Position numbers and translations under genes: made by a program | Shown here: positions 28,801 through 36,637 of the stretch, one piece after another | Position numbering within the stretch: position 1 is the stretch's first letter | Layout: each line of letters opens with the position of its first letter | NCBI GenBank assembly: GCA_031264245.1 | Contig: JAISEG010000005.1 | Span: 1 to 64,000 of the forward strand | DNA length: 64,000 nucleotides | From: Oscillospiraceae bacterium | GTDB taxonomy: Bacteria > Bacillota > Clostridia > Oscillospirales > JAAYOS01 | Direction: 5' to 3' | The notes under the pieces: model-generated | The model's input: only the letters and a program-made list of their open reading frames with translations | What the model was told of the DNA's origin: nothing | Database searches by the model: none

Positions 28801-28877
28801 AGTGGCTTGTGGACGACATGGGTCAGGGCGAGCTGGCAAGGTCGGTGTCTAACAGTATCGTCAATTACTTCAAGTAG
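25827..28877 (+). CDS. Secreted GHL10-type glycoside hydrolase fused to N-acetylmuramoyl-L-alanine amidase
   Basis: Cell-wall protein of 1016 residues. A signal peptide (MKKVQRILTLLLTVF..., cut after about PASASS) precedes a GHL10/DUF187-like barrel (EFRGVWVSTVINLDYP, FQVRPCGDAFYKSS, ELHAWINPYR, DGIHLDDYFYP, about 60-400), a beta-rich middle region with an SH3-like segment (about 650-690), and a C-terminal zinc Amidase_3 domain (about 835-1016; DAGHGG, SIHCNA, VETGFI). The amidase cleaves peptide stems from glycan; the N-terminal domain probably handles peptidoglycan glycan. Start taken as MKK; an ATG 12 bases earlier is possible. Confidence 0.92.
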   Translation: MKKVQRILTLLLTVFMIFPIIPASASSPPTSIGAVPGVSSFPAVGVHDMPVIAVYNPQTTPQAAEKPERTEEFRGVWVSTVINLDYPSSTGLSAAKLKEEAISILDNCKAMGFNAVIFQVRPCGDAFYKSSIFPWSEFITGTQGKAPSDGFDPLEFWVTEAHKRGIELHAWINPYRIARNSHDLNALAASNPARKNPDWVIKHSDGHMYYNPGIPEVRQLVIDGVKEIVQNYDVDGIHLDDYFYPDNTVADSAAYKKYGGGFSKLDDWRRDNVDQVIKEISAAVKLSGKSVAFGVSPFGIWANKSSNSLGSNTNGNQSYSNHFADTRKWVKSGWVDYICPQLYWNIGFAAADYEILLKWWSDVCKGTSVDLYIGHAAYRSGNEDKNSPWYGTDELKRQLDMNSKTPEVKGSVHFRYSFFLTYPQLGTFIRSYYTAAPSPSPMTALPADYPKAQAISNTSVSVGRPDSDISTTFSEYYILGSCNPAYPLYMNGNPVEVTKNGYFGVMVSLNNGVNTFTFTQNGQTFVRKITRSSSSSGSTPTPLSKAEIVSGSTYPDVYDVYIMPGEKITFRCTAPIGAAVTVTLAGKTYNLTPATTKAPAGSGIYATQFSYTYTMPEGYAKGKIHNVGTPVYKMTYKGVSSSKTATGDLKCITEGAPYYATVTANSAFIYSSSSTTGGPIGELSRGMTDYITAVTTGGTWVRLASGYWVQRVDVDRVHGASALVSNISAPVYTVSDKADAIKFPLSAMSSAHVTYSDGAVEFRISNAANTPSFTLPAGSMISSLSVTKDGSSAVYRLTLASPNRLDGYWTEVQNGSIVLTLKRRPVASPGSSPLKGLTIMLDAGHGGSDTGAIGPLGGKMAEKDIALNITKKVKYELEALGATVLMTRTDDRLVTLADRLELSRAARPDLFLSIHCNAVEVNKNAQSIYGVSTWYRQNISANLSSQMVNQIVSDIGRYNRRSNYSNLYVCRGRWSPSLIVETGFICNPSEFEWLVDDMGQGELARSVSNSIVNYFK

Positions 28878-28925
28878 GGAAGTATTTACACTGGTGGGTT
28901 CTGTTTGAAATAAAGGAGGGGGACA

Positions 28926-29438
28926 ATGTCTGCACAAAGCATCGAAAACCACATATGCGAAGCCCTCACCGGAGATGCCCAAAGGCTGGTTTTAGATTTT
29001 GCCTCCCATCTGAAAAACCAGAACATGCAATTTGAGCGCGGCACAGGCTATTGGGAGGATAAACGGTATTGGCATATTAAGTACAAGGACAAATATGTAT
29101 GCTTCCTTTTGATCAATGGATTTGGCTCTGCCAGACACAAGGACGAGCCGGAGGGCTGGATTGTTTGGTCTGACGACAGCGGTGAGGATTGGTTCAGGGA
29201 TTATCCGTTGGAAGAACGCTTCAAAGAGATTTCTTGGAGCAATGTTGATATTTGCGGAAAATGCGGAGGTTGCAGTATCGAGGGAACTCCTAAAACGGTA
29301 TTCGGAAAAAATTTTGATGATGTGTGCCGGACAACATTCCGGTTTGACAATCCGGATACTGACGCAGTAGAATGTTTGAAAAAGCTGGTGAAGATAAGGA
29401 AAAACGATATTGATGAACGGTTTAAAGATGAGGAATAG
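28926..29438 (+). CDS. Conserved hypothetical protein with CGKCGGC motif
   Basis: Product of 170 residues with no signal peptide. A C-terminal cysteine cluster (CGKCGGC, plus a later Cys in FDDVCRTTF) follows the Trp-rich region YWEDKRYWHIKYKDKYVCFLL. The pattern recalls a family of short Clostridial proteins of unknown role; the cysteines may bind metal. Ribosome site GGAGGGGG. Its codon use is AT-richer than the flanking genes. Coupled with the following gene (4-bp gap). Confidence 0.8.
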   Translation: MSAQSIENHICEALTGDAQRLVLDFASHLKNQNMQFERGTGYWEDKRYWHIKYKDKYVCFLLINGFGSARHKDEPEGWIVWSDDSGEDWFRDYPLEERFKEISWSNVDICGKCGGCSIEGTPKTVFGKNFDDVCRTTFRFDNPDTDAVECLKKLVKIRKNDIDERFKDEE

Positions 29439-29442
29439 CGAC

Positions 29443-30567
29443 ATGGATATTTCAAAATCAATCGGCTTCCTTCTCGAAAACGCCGGTGCTGTCATTCAAT
29501 ATCGGCTCAGAAAAGAGATTCTGGGTAATCTGTCAAAAACAGAGGAAGCGAACCTCTTAGAACAGATATATCAAACGCCGCGTTTCAAGCTCGTGCAGGG
29601 CTACGTCAAGCCAAACGGCTATATAGGCAGCGGGATGCACAGTTGGAGTAATTGGCGCGGCGAGGTATTGCACGAAACGCCTTTGCAAGACGGCGAAGCG
29701 GCTGCAAGGTTATTGGCATATTTCGCAATTCCGAAAACTCATCCGATTGTGGTAAACTACGTTTCCGCAATGCGCGACGAAGATATTCTCAAGCAGGAGT
29801 TCTCATCCATCCCCCCTGAGATTCCGAGATACGACAACCGCTTTGTCGGCTTGAACAACGGAAACTGCTTGATGGCGTTGCTCTTCACCATGCAAGCTCT
29901 TTTAAGCTGCGGTGATGATACTGATGAGCTGCGGAATTTCCAACAAATCTGTTTGAAAGGTTTTGAGCGAGTGTTGGAGATGCCCGACATAAGCGACATC
30001 ACAAAGACGCGTAAAAGCAAAGCAAAATATGCCTATCCATATATTGAATCGGACGAATACTTCCCATGCTCATACACACTCACGATGTTGGCTCACACAC
30101 AGAGCTGGCGTACACCTGAAACCATAAAAATGATGACTGATGCCCTTAATCATATAAACAAAATAATGAGACCGGACAACAACATACACGTCCGAATTGG
30201 CGATAATTATTATGGACCATTCTTTGCGCTATCAAGACCACTGAGGTCGTTTAATGCGGAAATTGTGGACACAATCCTATATCGCCGACCGCTTACAGAA
30301 ATCGCCATGCTTGGTGTTGGTGATACTGTTGGAATTATAGAGGAATCCATTTCTAATCTTAAAGAAGCTATATCTGCTGACGGAATCCTGCATATAGCCT
30401 TTGAATCGGCATATCAAAAACGCACATTTTTTGAATCGGCTAAATGGTCGGGCGCATATACGGATGTATTTCTTGAGGATGATTATAAAAGAAAAAACGC
30501 CCTTGAATGTGACTTGACATTTTGGGCGGTGCAGTTTTTAAATAACCTGGGGTCTCTGTTCATCTGA
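29443..30567 (+). CDS. Hypothetical protein, helical-repeat-like
   Basis: Product of 374 residues without signal peptide or membrane segment. ATG at 29443 follows GAGGAA by eight bases and the previous stop by four. Visible pieces: ILGNLSKTEEANLLEQIYQT, GYIGSGMHSWSNWRGEV, RYDNRFVGLNNGNCLMALLF. The alternation of helices with SWSNW/SWRTPE turns vaguely suggests an alpha/alpha toroid (prenyltransferase-like) fold, but I do not recognise a family. AT-richer than its surroundings; its last codons lie inside the terminator hairpin. Confidence 0.75.
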   Translation: MDISKSIGFLLENAGAVIQYRLRKEILGNLSKTEEANLLEQIYQTPRFKLVQGYVKPNGYIGSGMHSWSNWRGEVLHETPLQDGEAAARLLAYFAIPKTHPIVVNYVSAMRDEDILKQEFSSIPPEIPRYDNRFVGLNNGNCLMALLFTMQALLSCGDDTDELRNFQQICLKGFERVLEMPDISDITKTRKSKAKYAYPYIESDEYFPCSYTLTMLAHTQSWRTPETIKMMTDALNHINKIMRPDNNIHVRIGDNYYGPFFALSRPLRSFNAEIVDTILYRRPLTEIAMLGVGDTVGIIEESISNLKEAISADGILHIAFESAYQKRTFFESAKWSGAYTDVFLEDDYKRKNALECDLTFWAVQFLNNLGSLFI

Positions 30568-30577
30568 ACAGAGACCC
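30550..30577. terminator. Terminator shared by convergent genes
   Basis: GGGTCTCTGTTC (30550-30561) pairs perfectly with GAACAGAGACCC (30566-30577), followed by AATTTTAT on the plus strand. The stop codon at 30565-30567 is within the hairpin. Confidence 0.8.
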
Positions 30578-30603
30578 AATTTTATCTATGATAGCGAAAC
30601 CCG

Positions 30604-31398
30604 CTACAGCATATCTATCACAGAAGCGATAGCCCCCGCGTCGCAGTGCGCCGCCATTCTGTACCCCATTTGAAGCAGCTCCGCTTCGGCGCTCTGAGGC
30701 ACAAAGGCAATGTCAGCCTCCTCCAGCATAGCAAGGTCGTTTGCAGCGTCGCCCGCACATACCAGGGTTTTCTTCCCCAGCCTGTTTGCAAGCGAGCGCG
30801 CGGCGCGTCCCTTCGAAACGTCCGCCCTCTGTATGTCGAGCAGGTAGGGAAGTGAAAGCATCGCCGTCAGCTTGCTCCCGTAGACACTGTTTATATAATC
30901 CTTCACCGGCAGAAGCTCCTCCGTTTCCGCGGCAAAGACGACCTTCAGCCACGGCCGCTTCGCTTCCTCCGCTTTAGCAATTATTTTCGGGGTAAGCTTC
31001 ACATTTGTCATATGCCTGATTACGGCGCTGTTCGGCTTGGTTACAAATACCTCGTCGTCTGCCTGGTACATTTCCATGCCCACATTCGGAAACTTTTTAA
31101 ACACCGAAACAATGATTTCGATAGCCTCGTCGGTCAATTCGTGCATTTCGATCGCGCGGCCCTCCCCGTGGTCGTACGTAAGACCGCCGTTTGAATAGAT
31201 GCACGGCGCGTTCACCGGCACTGTCTCCAGCATGTATTCGAACGCCTTGCGCGCCCTGCCGGTCGCTATTGTAAAGCTGCCGCCTTCGGACATAAACCTG
31301 TTTACGGCGTCAATATTTTCCTTTGGCACCTCGTGCGCCGTATTTGTAAGCGTCATGTCAAAGTCGGACACGAGCAGTATTTCCGAATATTTCCCCAT
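30604..31398 (-). CDS. HAD-superfamily (Cof-type) phosphatase
   Basis: Cytosolic sugar-phosphate-type phosphatase of 264 residues. Motif I VSDFDMTLTN (Asp nucleophile), motif II FTIATGRARKAF, and the late GDAANDLAMLEEADIAFVP are clear, with a C2-type cap (about 85-190). Substrate unknown. It lies 9 bp after thiT in the same direction and may be co-transcribed under the TPP riboswitch, so a role in thiamine phosphate handling is possible but speculative. Confidence 0.9.
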   Translation of the reverse strand: MGKYSEILLVSDFDMTLTNTAHEVPKENIDAVNRFMSEGGSFTIATGRARKAFEYMLETVPVNAPCIYSNGGLTYDHGEGRAIEMHELTDEAIEIIVSVFKKFPNVGMEMYQADDEVFVTKPNSAVIRHMTNVKLTPKIIAKAEEAKRPWLKVVFAAETEELLPVKDYINSVYGSKLTAMLSLPYLLDIQRADVSKGRAARSLANRLGKKTLVCAGDAANDLAMLEEADIAFVPQSAEAELLQMGYRMAAHCDAGAIASVIDML

Positions 31399-31407
31399 AT
31401 TAATATT

Positions 31408-31980
31408 TTATCCTTTTGCTTTAATGATATCGTCCCCCACCATGTATTTTCTAAGCGGCTTATATATCAGGGCGGCAAGAACGGTGATTAGCGCCATATC
31501 GGGCAGCATGTACGCCCCGTTGTAAAGCATCGAGTAGAACCACGGGCTTGTCATCGTCATTCCGAAAAACTCAGGCGGCATCCATTTTCCCCAGACCACC
31601 GCGCCAACAATCAGATGGACGATAAAGCGCCCCGCGCTTCCCGCGATACAGCCGGCGAATATGCTCCAGCTTTTCCCCTTAAACAGACCCGCGCAGCCTC
31701 CCATAACGGCGTACGCCAGCATGTAGTCGGCTATTATTGTCGTCCAGTCGATCGCAATGCCGTTTCCAAAGACGTATTGCATAATTCCATAAATGAACCC
31801 CGTTCCAAGCCCCCACCCAAACCCGTGACGAACCGCGAAGAAAATCATGGGAAGCATGGCAATGTCGACAGAACCGCCGTTGTGAAACTCGAAGAGCCTT
31901 ATGTAGCTCAGTACCTGAGACAGCGCCAGCATTATTGCCGCCTCACAGATCGTGCGGATATAGCTGCTTTTCTTTGTCAT
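31408..31980 (-). CDS. thiT: Energy-coupled thiamine transporter ThiT (ECF S component)
   Basis: Substrate-binding S component of 190 residues with about six transmembrane helices. GGSVDIAMLPMIFFAVRHG and the region GSAGRFIVHLIVGAVVWGKW match the ThiT thiamine-binding signature. It would work with the shared EcfAA'T module, which is not in this window. A TPP riboswitch and terminator lie upstream and the D3 hairpin directly precedes the ATG at 31980; the longer frame starting at 32031 is only translated repeat. Confidence 0.93.
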   Translation of the reverse strand: MTKKSSYIRTICEAAIMLALSQVLSYIRLFEFHNGGSVDIAMLPMIFFAVRHGFGWGLGTGFIYGIMQYVFGNGIAIDWTTIIADYMLAYAVMGGCAGLFKGKSWSIFAGCIAGSAGRFIVHLIVGAVVWGKWMPPEFFGMTMTSPWFYSMLYNGAYMLPDMALITVLAALIYKPLRKYMVGDDIIKAKG

Positions 31981-32069
31981 AATAAACCGCCATCTTTCAG
32001 GCGACACAAAATAGTTATGAATTATGCGCACTTGTCATCCGTCGCCTGAGAGATGATAAGCGGTTTATT
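31981..32069 (-). repeat. Family D hairpin, copy 3 (before thiT start codon)
   Basis: AATAAACCGCCATCTTTCAG pairs with CTGAGAGATGATAAGCGG and TTTATT. The core GCGGTT ends four bases before the ATG. The loop is almost identical to that of D4 (TAGTTATGAATTATGCGCAC versus TAGTTGTGAATTATGCGCAC). Confidence 0.85.
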
Positions 32070-32081
32070 TATTTAATCCTG

Positions 32082-32107
32082 TTTAGCGTGAATTTATTCA
32101 CGCTAAA
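32082..32107. repeat. Palindrome E, copy 1
   Basis: TTTAGCGTGAA and TTCACGCTAAA around TTTA. It starts 16 bp from the D3 core, the same distance as its twin near D4 (63461-63486). Confidence 0.8.
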
Positions 32108-32143
32108 AACTCCTTCTTCTCGCCGGACACGGCAAGCAGAAGG
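32105..32143 (-). terminator. Riboswitch terminator upstream of thiT
   Basis: On the minus strand CCTTCTGCTTGCCG pairs with CGGCGAGAAGAAGG, followed by AGTTTTT. It lies about 50 nt after the TPP aptamer, so it is the natural expression platform. Confidence 0.75.
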
Positions 32144-32191
32144 AAAAATCATGTCACAAAGCAAGTGGCATTTATTATAGCAATTGCTACT

Positions 32192-32280
32192 TTTCCCTAC
32201 GCCGGCATTATCCGGATCAGGTTTGAGGGTCGAGACCGCGTCAGGTCTCCTCTCAGCCAGCTTGCGCCAGCACCCCTATA
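32192..32280 (-). promoter_or_regulatory. TPP riboswitch (THI element)
   Basis: The minus strand carries GGGGTGCTGGCGCAAGCTGG, GCTGAGAGG, ACCCTCAAACCTGATCCGG and ATGCCGGCGTAGGGA, the conserved aptamer blocks in order. It should switch thiT off by termination when thiamine pyrophosphate is bound. Confidence 0.96.
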
Positions 32281-32303
32281 TATGTTAAAGCCTTATTCGA
32301 ATT

Positions 32304-33212
32304 TTACACTCCGCTTTCCAGTCTTGTCAAGATGTTTTTAAAGTAATCCGGCAATTCGCTCTCAAAAACCATTTTTTCTCCGCTCCTGGGATGAACAAGC
32401 TCAAGCTTCTTCGCGTGAAGGCACTGGCTGTCCAGTGAAAAGTCGGCTTTGCTGCCGCCATACACGCTGTCCCCCGCGACAGGATGCCCTATATACGCGA
32501 GATGTACCCGTATCTGGTGTGTGCGGCCGGTCTCAAGTGTGAGCCTCAGGTGGGTGTACCCCTGATATCTGGAGATCACCTCCCAGCTTGTAGCCGCCTG
32601 CCTTGAGTTATAAGCAGTCACCGCCATTCTTTTCCGGTCGGTCCTGTGCCGTCCTATCGGCGCGTCAATACGCCCGCTGTCCTCCCCAAAGCCTCCCCTG
32701 GCTATCGCTTCATACACTCTGCCGCAGGAATGCTCCTTTATCTGCTCCGCCAGCGACAGATGCGCCTCGTCATTCTTCGCCGCGACGATCAGACCGGAGG
32801 TGTCCTTGTCTATCCTGTGAACAATTCCGGGGCGCAGCTCGCCGTTTATCCCGGAAAGGCTGCCCCCGCAGTGATACAAAAGCGCGTTGCAAAGGGTCAT
32901 GTCCTCATGTCCGGCGGACGGGTGAACCACCATCCCCTTGGGCTTGTTTACAACTATTATGTCCCTGTCCTCAAATACGATATCAAGCGGGATGTTGTTT
33001 GGCAGCAGCGCGGCGGGCTTTAGCTCCGGCGTTTCAACACTGACAATGTCGCCCGGCTCCAGCCTGCGGTTTTTCTTGACCGCTTTCCCGTTTACCGCGA
33101 TATTCCCGCTTTCTATCAGCCTTTGCACGGCGTTTCTTGTAAGACCCGTGTTGTCGCTTACATACCGGTCTATCCTCGTCTCCGCCGTATCCCCGGTATA
33201 GTTGAGTATCAT
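32304..33212 (-). CDS. RluA-family 23S rRNA pseudouridine synthase
   Basis: Protein of 302 residues with an N-terminal S4 domain (RIDRYVSDNTGLTRNAVQRL, about 12-60) and a RluD-like catalytic domain with HRIDKDTSGLIVAAKN (catalytic Asp) and TGRTHQIRVHLAYIGHPVAGD. Modifies uridines in rRNA; RluD-type is likely. Its start overlaps the lspA stop (ATGA), giving translational coupling, as in most Firmicutes. Confidence 0.94.
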   Translation of the reverse strand: MILNYTGDTAETRIDRYVSDNTGLTRNAVQRLIESGNIAVNGKAVKKNRRLEPGDIVSVETPELKPAALLPNNIPLDIVFEDRDIIVVNKPKGMVVHPSAGHEDMTLCNALLYHCGGSLSGINGELRPGIVHRIDKDTSGLIVAAKNDEAHLSLAEQIKEHSCGRVYEAIARGGFGEDSGRIDAPIGRHRTDRKRMAVTAYNSRQAATSWEVISRYQGYTHLRLTLETGRTHQIRVHLAYIGHPVAGDSVYGGSKADFSLDSQCLHAKKLELVHPRSGEKMVFESELPDYFKNILTRLESGV

Positions 33213-33733
33213 ACCGTTCCCCCCGCGTCCTTCGCGGGCTCCTTCTTCTGCTTCTCCCGCTTTGCTTCGGCTGTTATATACGCGGCGCAGAACAGCGCCC
33301 CGCCCACCGTCACAAATATATCCGCCACATTGAATATAGGGAATTTAAAAAACAAAAACTCGAACATGTCTATCACGTATCCGTGTGCCGCGCGGTCTAT
33401 CAGGTTTCCCACCGCGCCGCCCAAAACGCAGGCAAGGGTGATAAGCTCCAGCCTTGAGCCGAATTTTCTAATTAAAATCAAAACGGCGGCGGCGGCGGAA
33501 AAAACCGCGGGCAAAGCCACCAGAATAAAGCGCATGTTCTTCATTATGCTGAACGCGGCCCCCGTGTTCTCCGCGTACCTGAACCCGACAAGCCCCGGTA
33601 TAAATTCCGCTGTGCCTGCGGCCGCCAGATTTTCCGCCGCCCATCTCTTTACCAACTGATCTATTACGACTATCACAAGCGGTATAATCAAATACGGCAG
33701 CTGTCTTGCCGCCTGCTTAAAACGAATTTGCAA
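33209..33733 (-). CDS. lspA: Lipoprotein signal peptidase (signal peptidase II)
   Basis: Membrane aspartyl protease of 174 residues that removes signal peptides from prolipoproteins. Four transmembrane helices. Signature NTGAAFSI, catalytic Asp in GGAVGNLIDRAAHGYVIDM and the second Asp in FNVADIFVTVG. TTG start, AGAGGAG about 12 bases upstream. In the ileS-lspA-rlu order typical of Gram-positives. Confidence 0.95.
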   Translation of the reverse strand: MQIRFKQAARQLPYLIIPLVIVVIDQLVKRWAAENLAAAGTAEFIPGLVGFRYAENTGAAFSIMKNMRFILVALPAVFSAAAAVLILIRKFGSRLELITLACVLGGAVGNLIDRAAHGYVIDMFEFLFFKFPIFNVADIFVTVGGALFCAAYITAEAKREKQKKEPAKDAGGTV

Positions 33734-33770
33734 CTTAACGCACAGCTCCTCTCAAAGAAAATTCAGCAAA

Positions 33771-33815
33771 TAGTAGACTTCCTGCAAACCCCAAGGTTTT
33801 GCAAGAAGTCTACTA
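33771..33815. repeat. Family A palindrome, copy 3
   Basis: TAGTAGACTTCCTGCAAACC and GGTTTTGCAAGAAGTCTACTA pair around CCAA. It lies between ileS and lspA on the minus strand. Without a following T run on that strand, it is a repeat and not a clear terminator. Confidence 0.75.
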
Positions 33816-33824
33816 TAGTCAAGC

Positions 33825-36584
33825 CTAGCAGACCTCACTGACCACCGAAGCGCATCGCTCACAAAGCTCGGGATGCTCCTTGCTGCTTCCCACGCTCTGG
33901 CTGAATGCCCAGCAGCGCACGCACTTTTCGCCTTCCGCCTTTTGTATTTCGATGCCGTCCTCCCCGTCCTTTATCTCAACGCCCGATACGATGAACAGCG
34001 CCGGTAAAATATCGGACACCGAGGTTAAAAACGAGTATTTATCGCCCTTCGCGCTGATTGCGGCCTTTGCCTCCAGCGGTTTCCCGATAAGCTTCTCCGC
34101 CCTGGCGGCTTCAAGCGCCTTGTTCATATCCGTCCGGACAGCAAGCAGCTTATCCCATTTCTCCTCAAACCCGGTGCTCATATCATGCAGCGGATTCGGC
34201 TTCTGCAAATCGTTGTAGAATACGCTTTCGCCGTTTTCCCCTTTGCCGTGCGGCATCGCCTGCCATATCTCCTCCGCCGTAAACGTGAGTATCGGGGCGA
34301 GCATCCGCACCATTGCGCTGAGTATCGTATATATCGCGGTTTGGGCGCTCCTTCTCGGCGTACTGTCCTTATTTTCACAGTACAGCTTATCCTTGATGAC
34401 GTCGAGGTAGAAGTTCGACATATCCACAACGCAGAAGTTGTGGATCGCGTGTGAGATGCGGTGGAACTCGAAGTCCGAGTATCCCTCCCCGACCTTTCTT
34501 ATGAGCTGGTTCAGCCTGCCAAGCGCCCACCGGTCCAGCTCGTCCATAGCCTCAAACGGCACCGGCTCGTCCGGGTCGTAGCCGTCCAGGTTGCCCAGTA
34601 TATATCTCGAGGTGTTTCTTATCTTCAAATATTGGTCGGAGAGCTGCTTAAATATATCCTCCGACACCCGTACGTCCACCTGATAGTCCGCCGACGCCAC
34701 CCACAAACGCATAAGGTCCGCGCCGTATTTGGACACCACCTCCATCGGATCGAGCGTATTTCCCAGGGACTTCGACATCTTCTTGCCTTCCCCGTCAACG
34801 ACCCAGCCGTGGGACACAACCTGCTTGTACGGCGCGTCCCCCTTTGTGGCGATCGAGGTGAGCAGCGAGGACTGGAACCATCCCCTGTACTGGTCTCCCC
34901 CCTCCAGATAGAGATCCGCCGGTCTTCTCAGGTTGTCCCTCGCCTCCAAAACCCCCATATGGGTGGTGCCGGAGTCGAACCAGACGTCCATTATGTCCGT
35001 CTCCTTTGTAAAGTGCCTGCCTCCGCACACCGGGCATACCATTCCCTCGTCGGCAAGCTCCCCGGCGGGCAGGGAGAACCATGCGTTGGAGCCCTGCACC
35101 GCGAATATTCCGGCAATCTTTTCAACGCTTTTTTCATCGAGGGTGGGCTCGCCGCACTTCTCGCAGTAAAACATGGGGATCGGAACCCCCCAGTTGCGCT
35201 GGCGGGATATGCACCAGTTGGCGCGCTCACGCACCATTCCGACCATGCGCTCCTCGCCCCAGGCGGGGGTCCATTTTATCCTCCTGACAGCCTCCACCGT
35301 CTTGTCCTTTATGTCGTCCACCGATACAAACCACTGCTCGGTAGCGCGGTATATTATCGGCTTTCTGCATCTCCAGCAGTGTGGGTACGAGTGAACGAGC
35401 TTCTCGCTTGCCAGGAGAAGACCGTCCTCCTCAAGCTGTTTTTCAATTACGGCGTTTGAATCCGCGTAGTACAGCCCCTCGAACTGGAGCGCCTCCTTTG
35501 TCATATAGCCCTTGGGACCCACAGGCACCGTCACCCCCAGCTGAGGATACTTTTTCCCCACCTCGAAGTCCTCAACGCCAAAGCCCGGCGCGGTATGGAC
35601 GCAGCCCGTACCCGCCTCCAGCGTCACATGGCCGCCGACTATGACAAGCGACTCACGGTCGTACAGCGGGTGCTTTGCCTTCATCAGCTCAAGCTCGGAG
35701 CCCTTGTACCTCCCGACGACCTCGTACTCTTCGCAGCCCGCCTTTTTCATCACAGCCCCGGCAAGCTCGCTTGCCAGAATGTAGACCTCGCCGCCCGCCG
35801 TCCTGCAAAGGGAATATTCGAAGTCGGGGTTTAAGCAGACGGCAAGGTTTCCCGGCAGCGTCCAGGTCGTAGTGGTCCAAATCACAAAATACGCGCTGTC
35901 CTTATATTCCCCCAGCCGTCCAAGGTCGTCCTCAACCTTGAATTTGACATATATCGAGTTGCACTCGTCGTCGCTGTATTCGATTTCAGCCTCGGCAAGC
36001 GCCGTCTCGTCGGTCGGGCACCAGTAGACCGGGCGCAGTCCCTTGTAGACCAGCCCGTTTTTGTACATCTCCCCAAAGACCCGTATCTGCTCCGCCTCAA
36101 ACTCCGGCGCTATGGTGAGGTACGGGTTTTCCCATTCGCCCAGGCAGCCCAGACGTTTGAACTGCTCGCGGTGGATGTTGACGAAGTTCATCGCGAAATC
36201 CCGGCATTTGTCGCGGAACTCGGGAACCGACAGCTTGCTGCGGTCGATATTTTTATCCTTGGCAATGGCGGTCTCGGTGGGCAGACCGTGCATGTCCCAG
36301 CCCGGCACATACGGCGCGTTAAAGCCGGACATATTCTTATACTTGACAATGAAATCCTTCAATATTTTGTTCATCGCCGTACCCATGTGTATGTTCCCGT
36401 TCGCGTACGGCGGACCGTCATGCAGGATATAGAGCGGCTTGTCCCCGTTCCTCTTTATCATGTTTTCGTATACTTGCTTTTCATATATGCTTTTAAGCAT
36501 CTCCGGCTCCCTCGTCGGAAGTCCGGCACGCATCGGAAAATCTGTTTTCGGCAGGTTCAGCGTCTTGTTATAATCGACAGGCAT
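33825..36584 (-). CDS. ileS: Isoleucine-tRNA ligase
   Basis: Class I aminoacyl-tRNA synthetase, 919 residues. HIGH motif PPYANGNIHMGTAMNK (about 58-73), editing domain, KMSKS region GEGKKMSKSLGNTLDP, and a C-terminal zinc finger CVRCW...CERC. Normal bacterial length. Ribosome site AAGGAGAAGG. No T-box leader is found in the 53-bp gap to divIVA, unlike many Firmicute ileS genes. Confidence 0.98.
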   Translation of the reverse strand: MPVDYNKTLNLPKTDFPMRAGLPTREPEMLKSIYEKQVYENMIKRNGDKPLYILHDGPPYANGNIHMGTAMNKILKDFIVKYKNMSGFNAPYVPGWDMHGLPTETAIAKDKNIDRSKLSVPEFRDKCRDFAMNFVNIHREQFKRLGCLGEWENPYLTIAPEFEAEQIRVFGEMYKNGLVYKGLRPVYWCPTDETALAEAEIEYSDDECNSIYVKFKVEDDLGRLGEYKDSAYFVIWTTTTWTLPGNLAVCLNPDFEYSLCRTAGGEVYILASELAGAVMKKAGCEEYEVVGRYKGSELELMKAKHPLYDRESLVIVGGHVTLEAGTGCVHTAPGFGVEDFEVGKKYPQLGVTVPVGPKGYMTKEALQFEGLYYADSNAVIEKQLEEDGLLLASEKLVHSYPHCWRCRKPIIYRATEQWFVSVDDIKDKTVEAVRRIKWTPAWGEERMVGMVRERANWCISRQRNWGVPIPMFYCEKCGEPTLDEKSVEKIAGIFAVQGSNAWFSLPAGELADEGMVCPVCGGRHFTKETDIMDVWFDSGTTHMGVLEARDNLRRPADLYLEGGDQYRGWFQSSLLTSIATKGDAPYKQVVSHGWVVDGEGKKMSKSLGNTLDPMEVVSKYGADLMRLWVASADYQVDVRVSEDIFKQLSDQYLKIRNTSRYILGNLDGYDPDEPVPFEAMDELDRWALGRLNQLIRKVGEGYSDFEFHRISHAIHNFCVVDMSNFYLDVIKDKLYCENKDSTPRRSAQTAIYTILSAMVRMLAPILTFTAEEIWQAMPHGKGENGESVFYNDLQKPNPLHDMSTGFEEKWDKLLAVRTDMNKALEAARAEKLIGKPLEAKAAISAKGDKYSFLTSVSDILPALFIVSGVEIKDGEDGIEIQKAEGEKCVRCWAFSQSVGSSKEHPELCERCASVVSEVC

Positions 36585-36637
36585 GTTTCCTTCTCCTTAA
36601 AGTAGATTGCTTGAAGCGGGGAAAACTAATCTTATCT

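Noticed and set aside
32192-32280. tRNA-like folding in the region before thiT
   Set aside because: The sequence is a TPP aptamer with all conserved blocks; no anticodon arm or CCA end.
36585-36637. T-box upstream of ileS
   Set aside because: Only 53 bp separate divIVA and ileS and no T-box sequence is seen.
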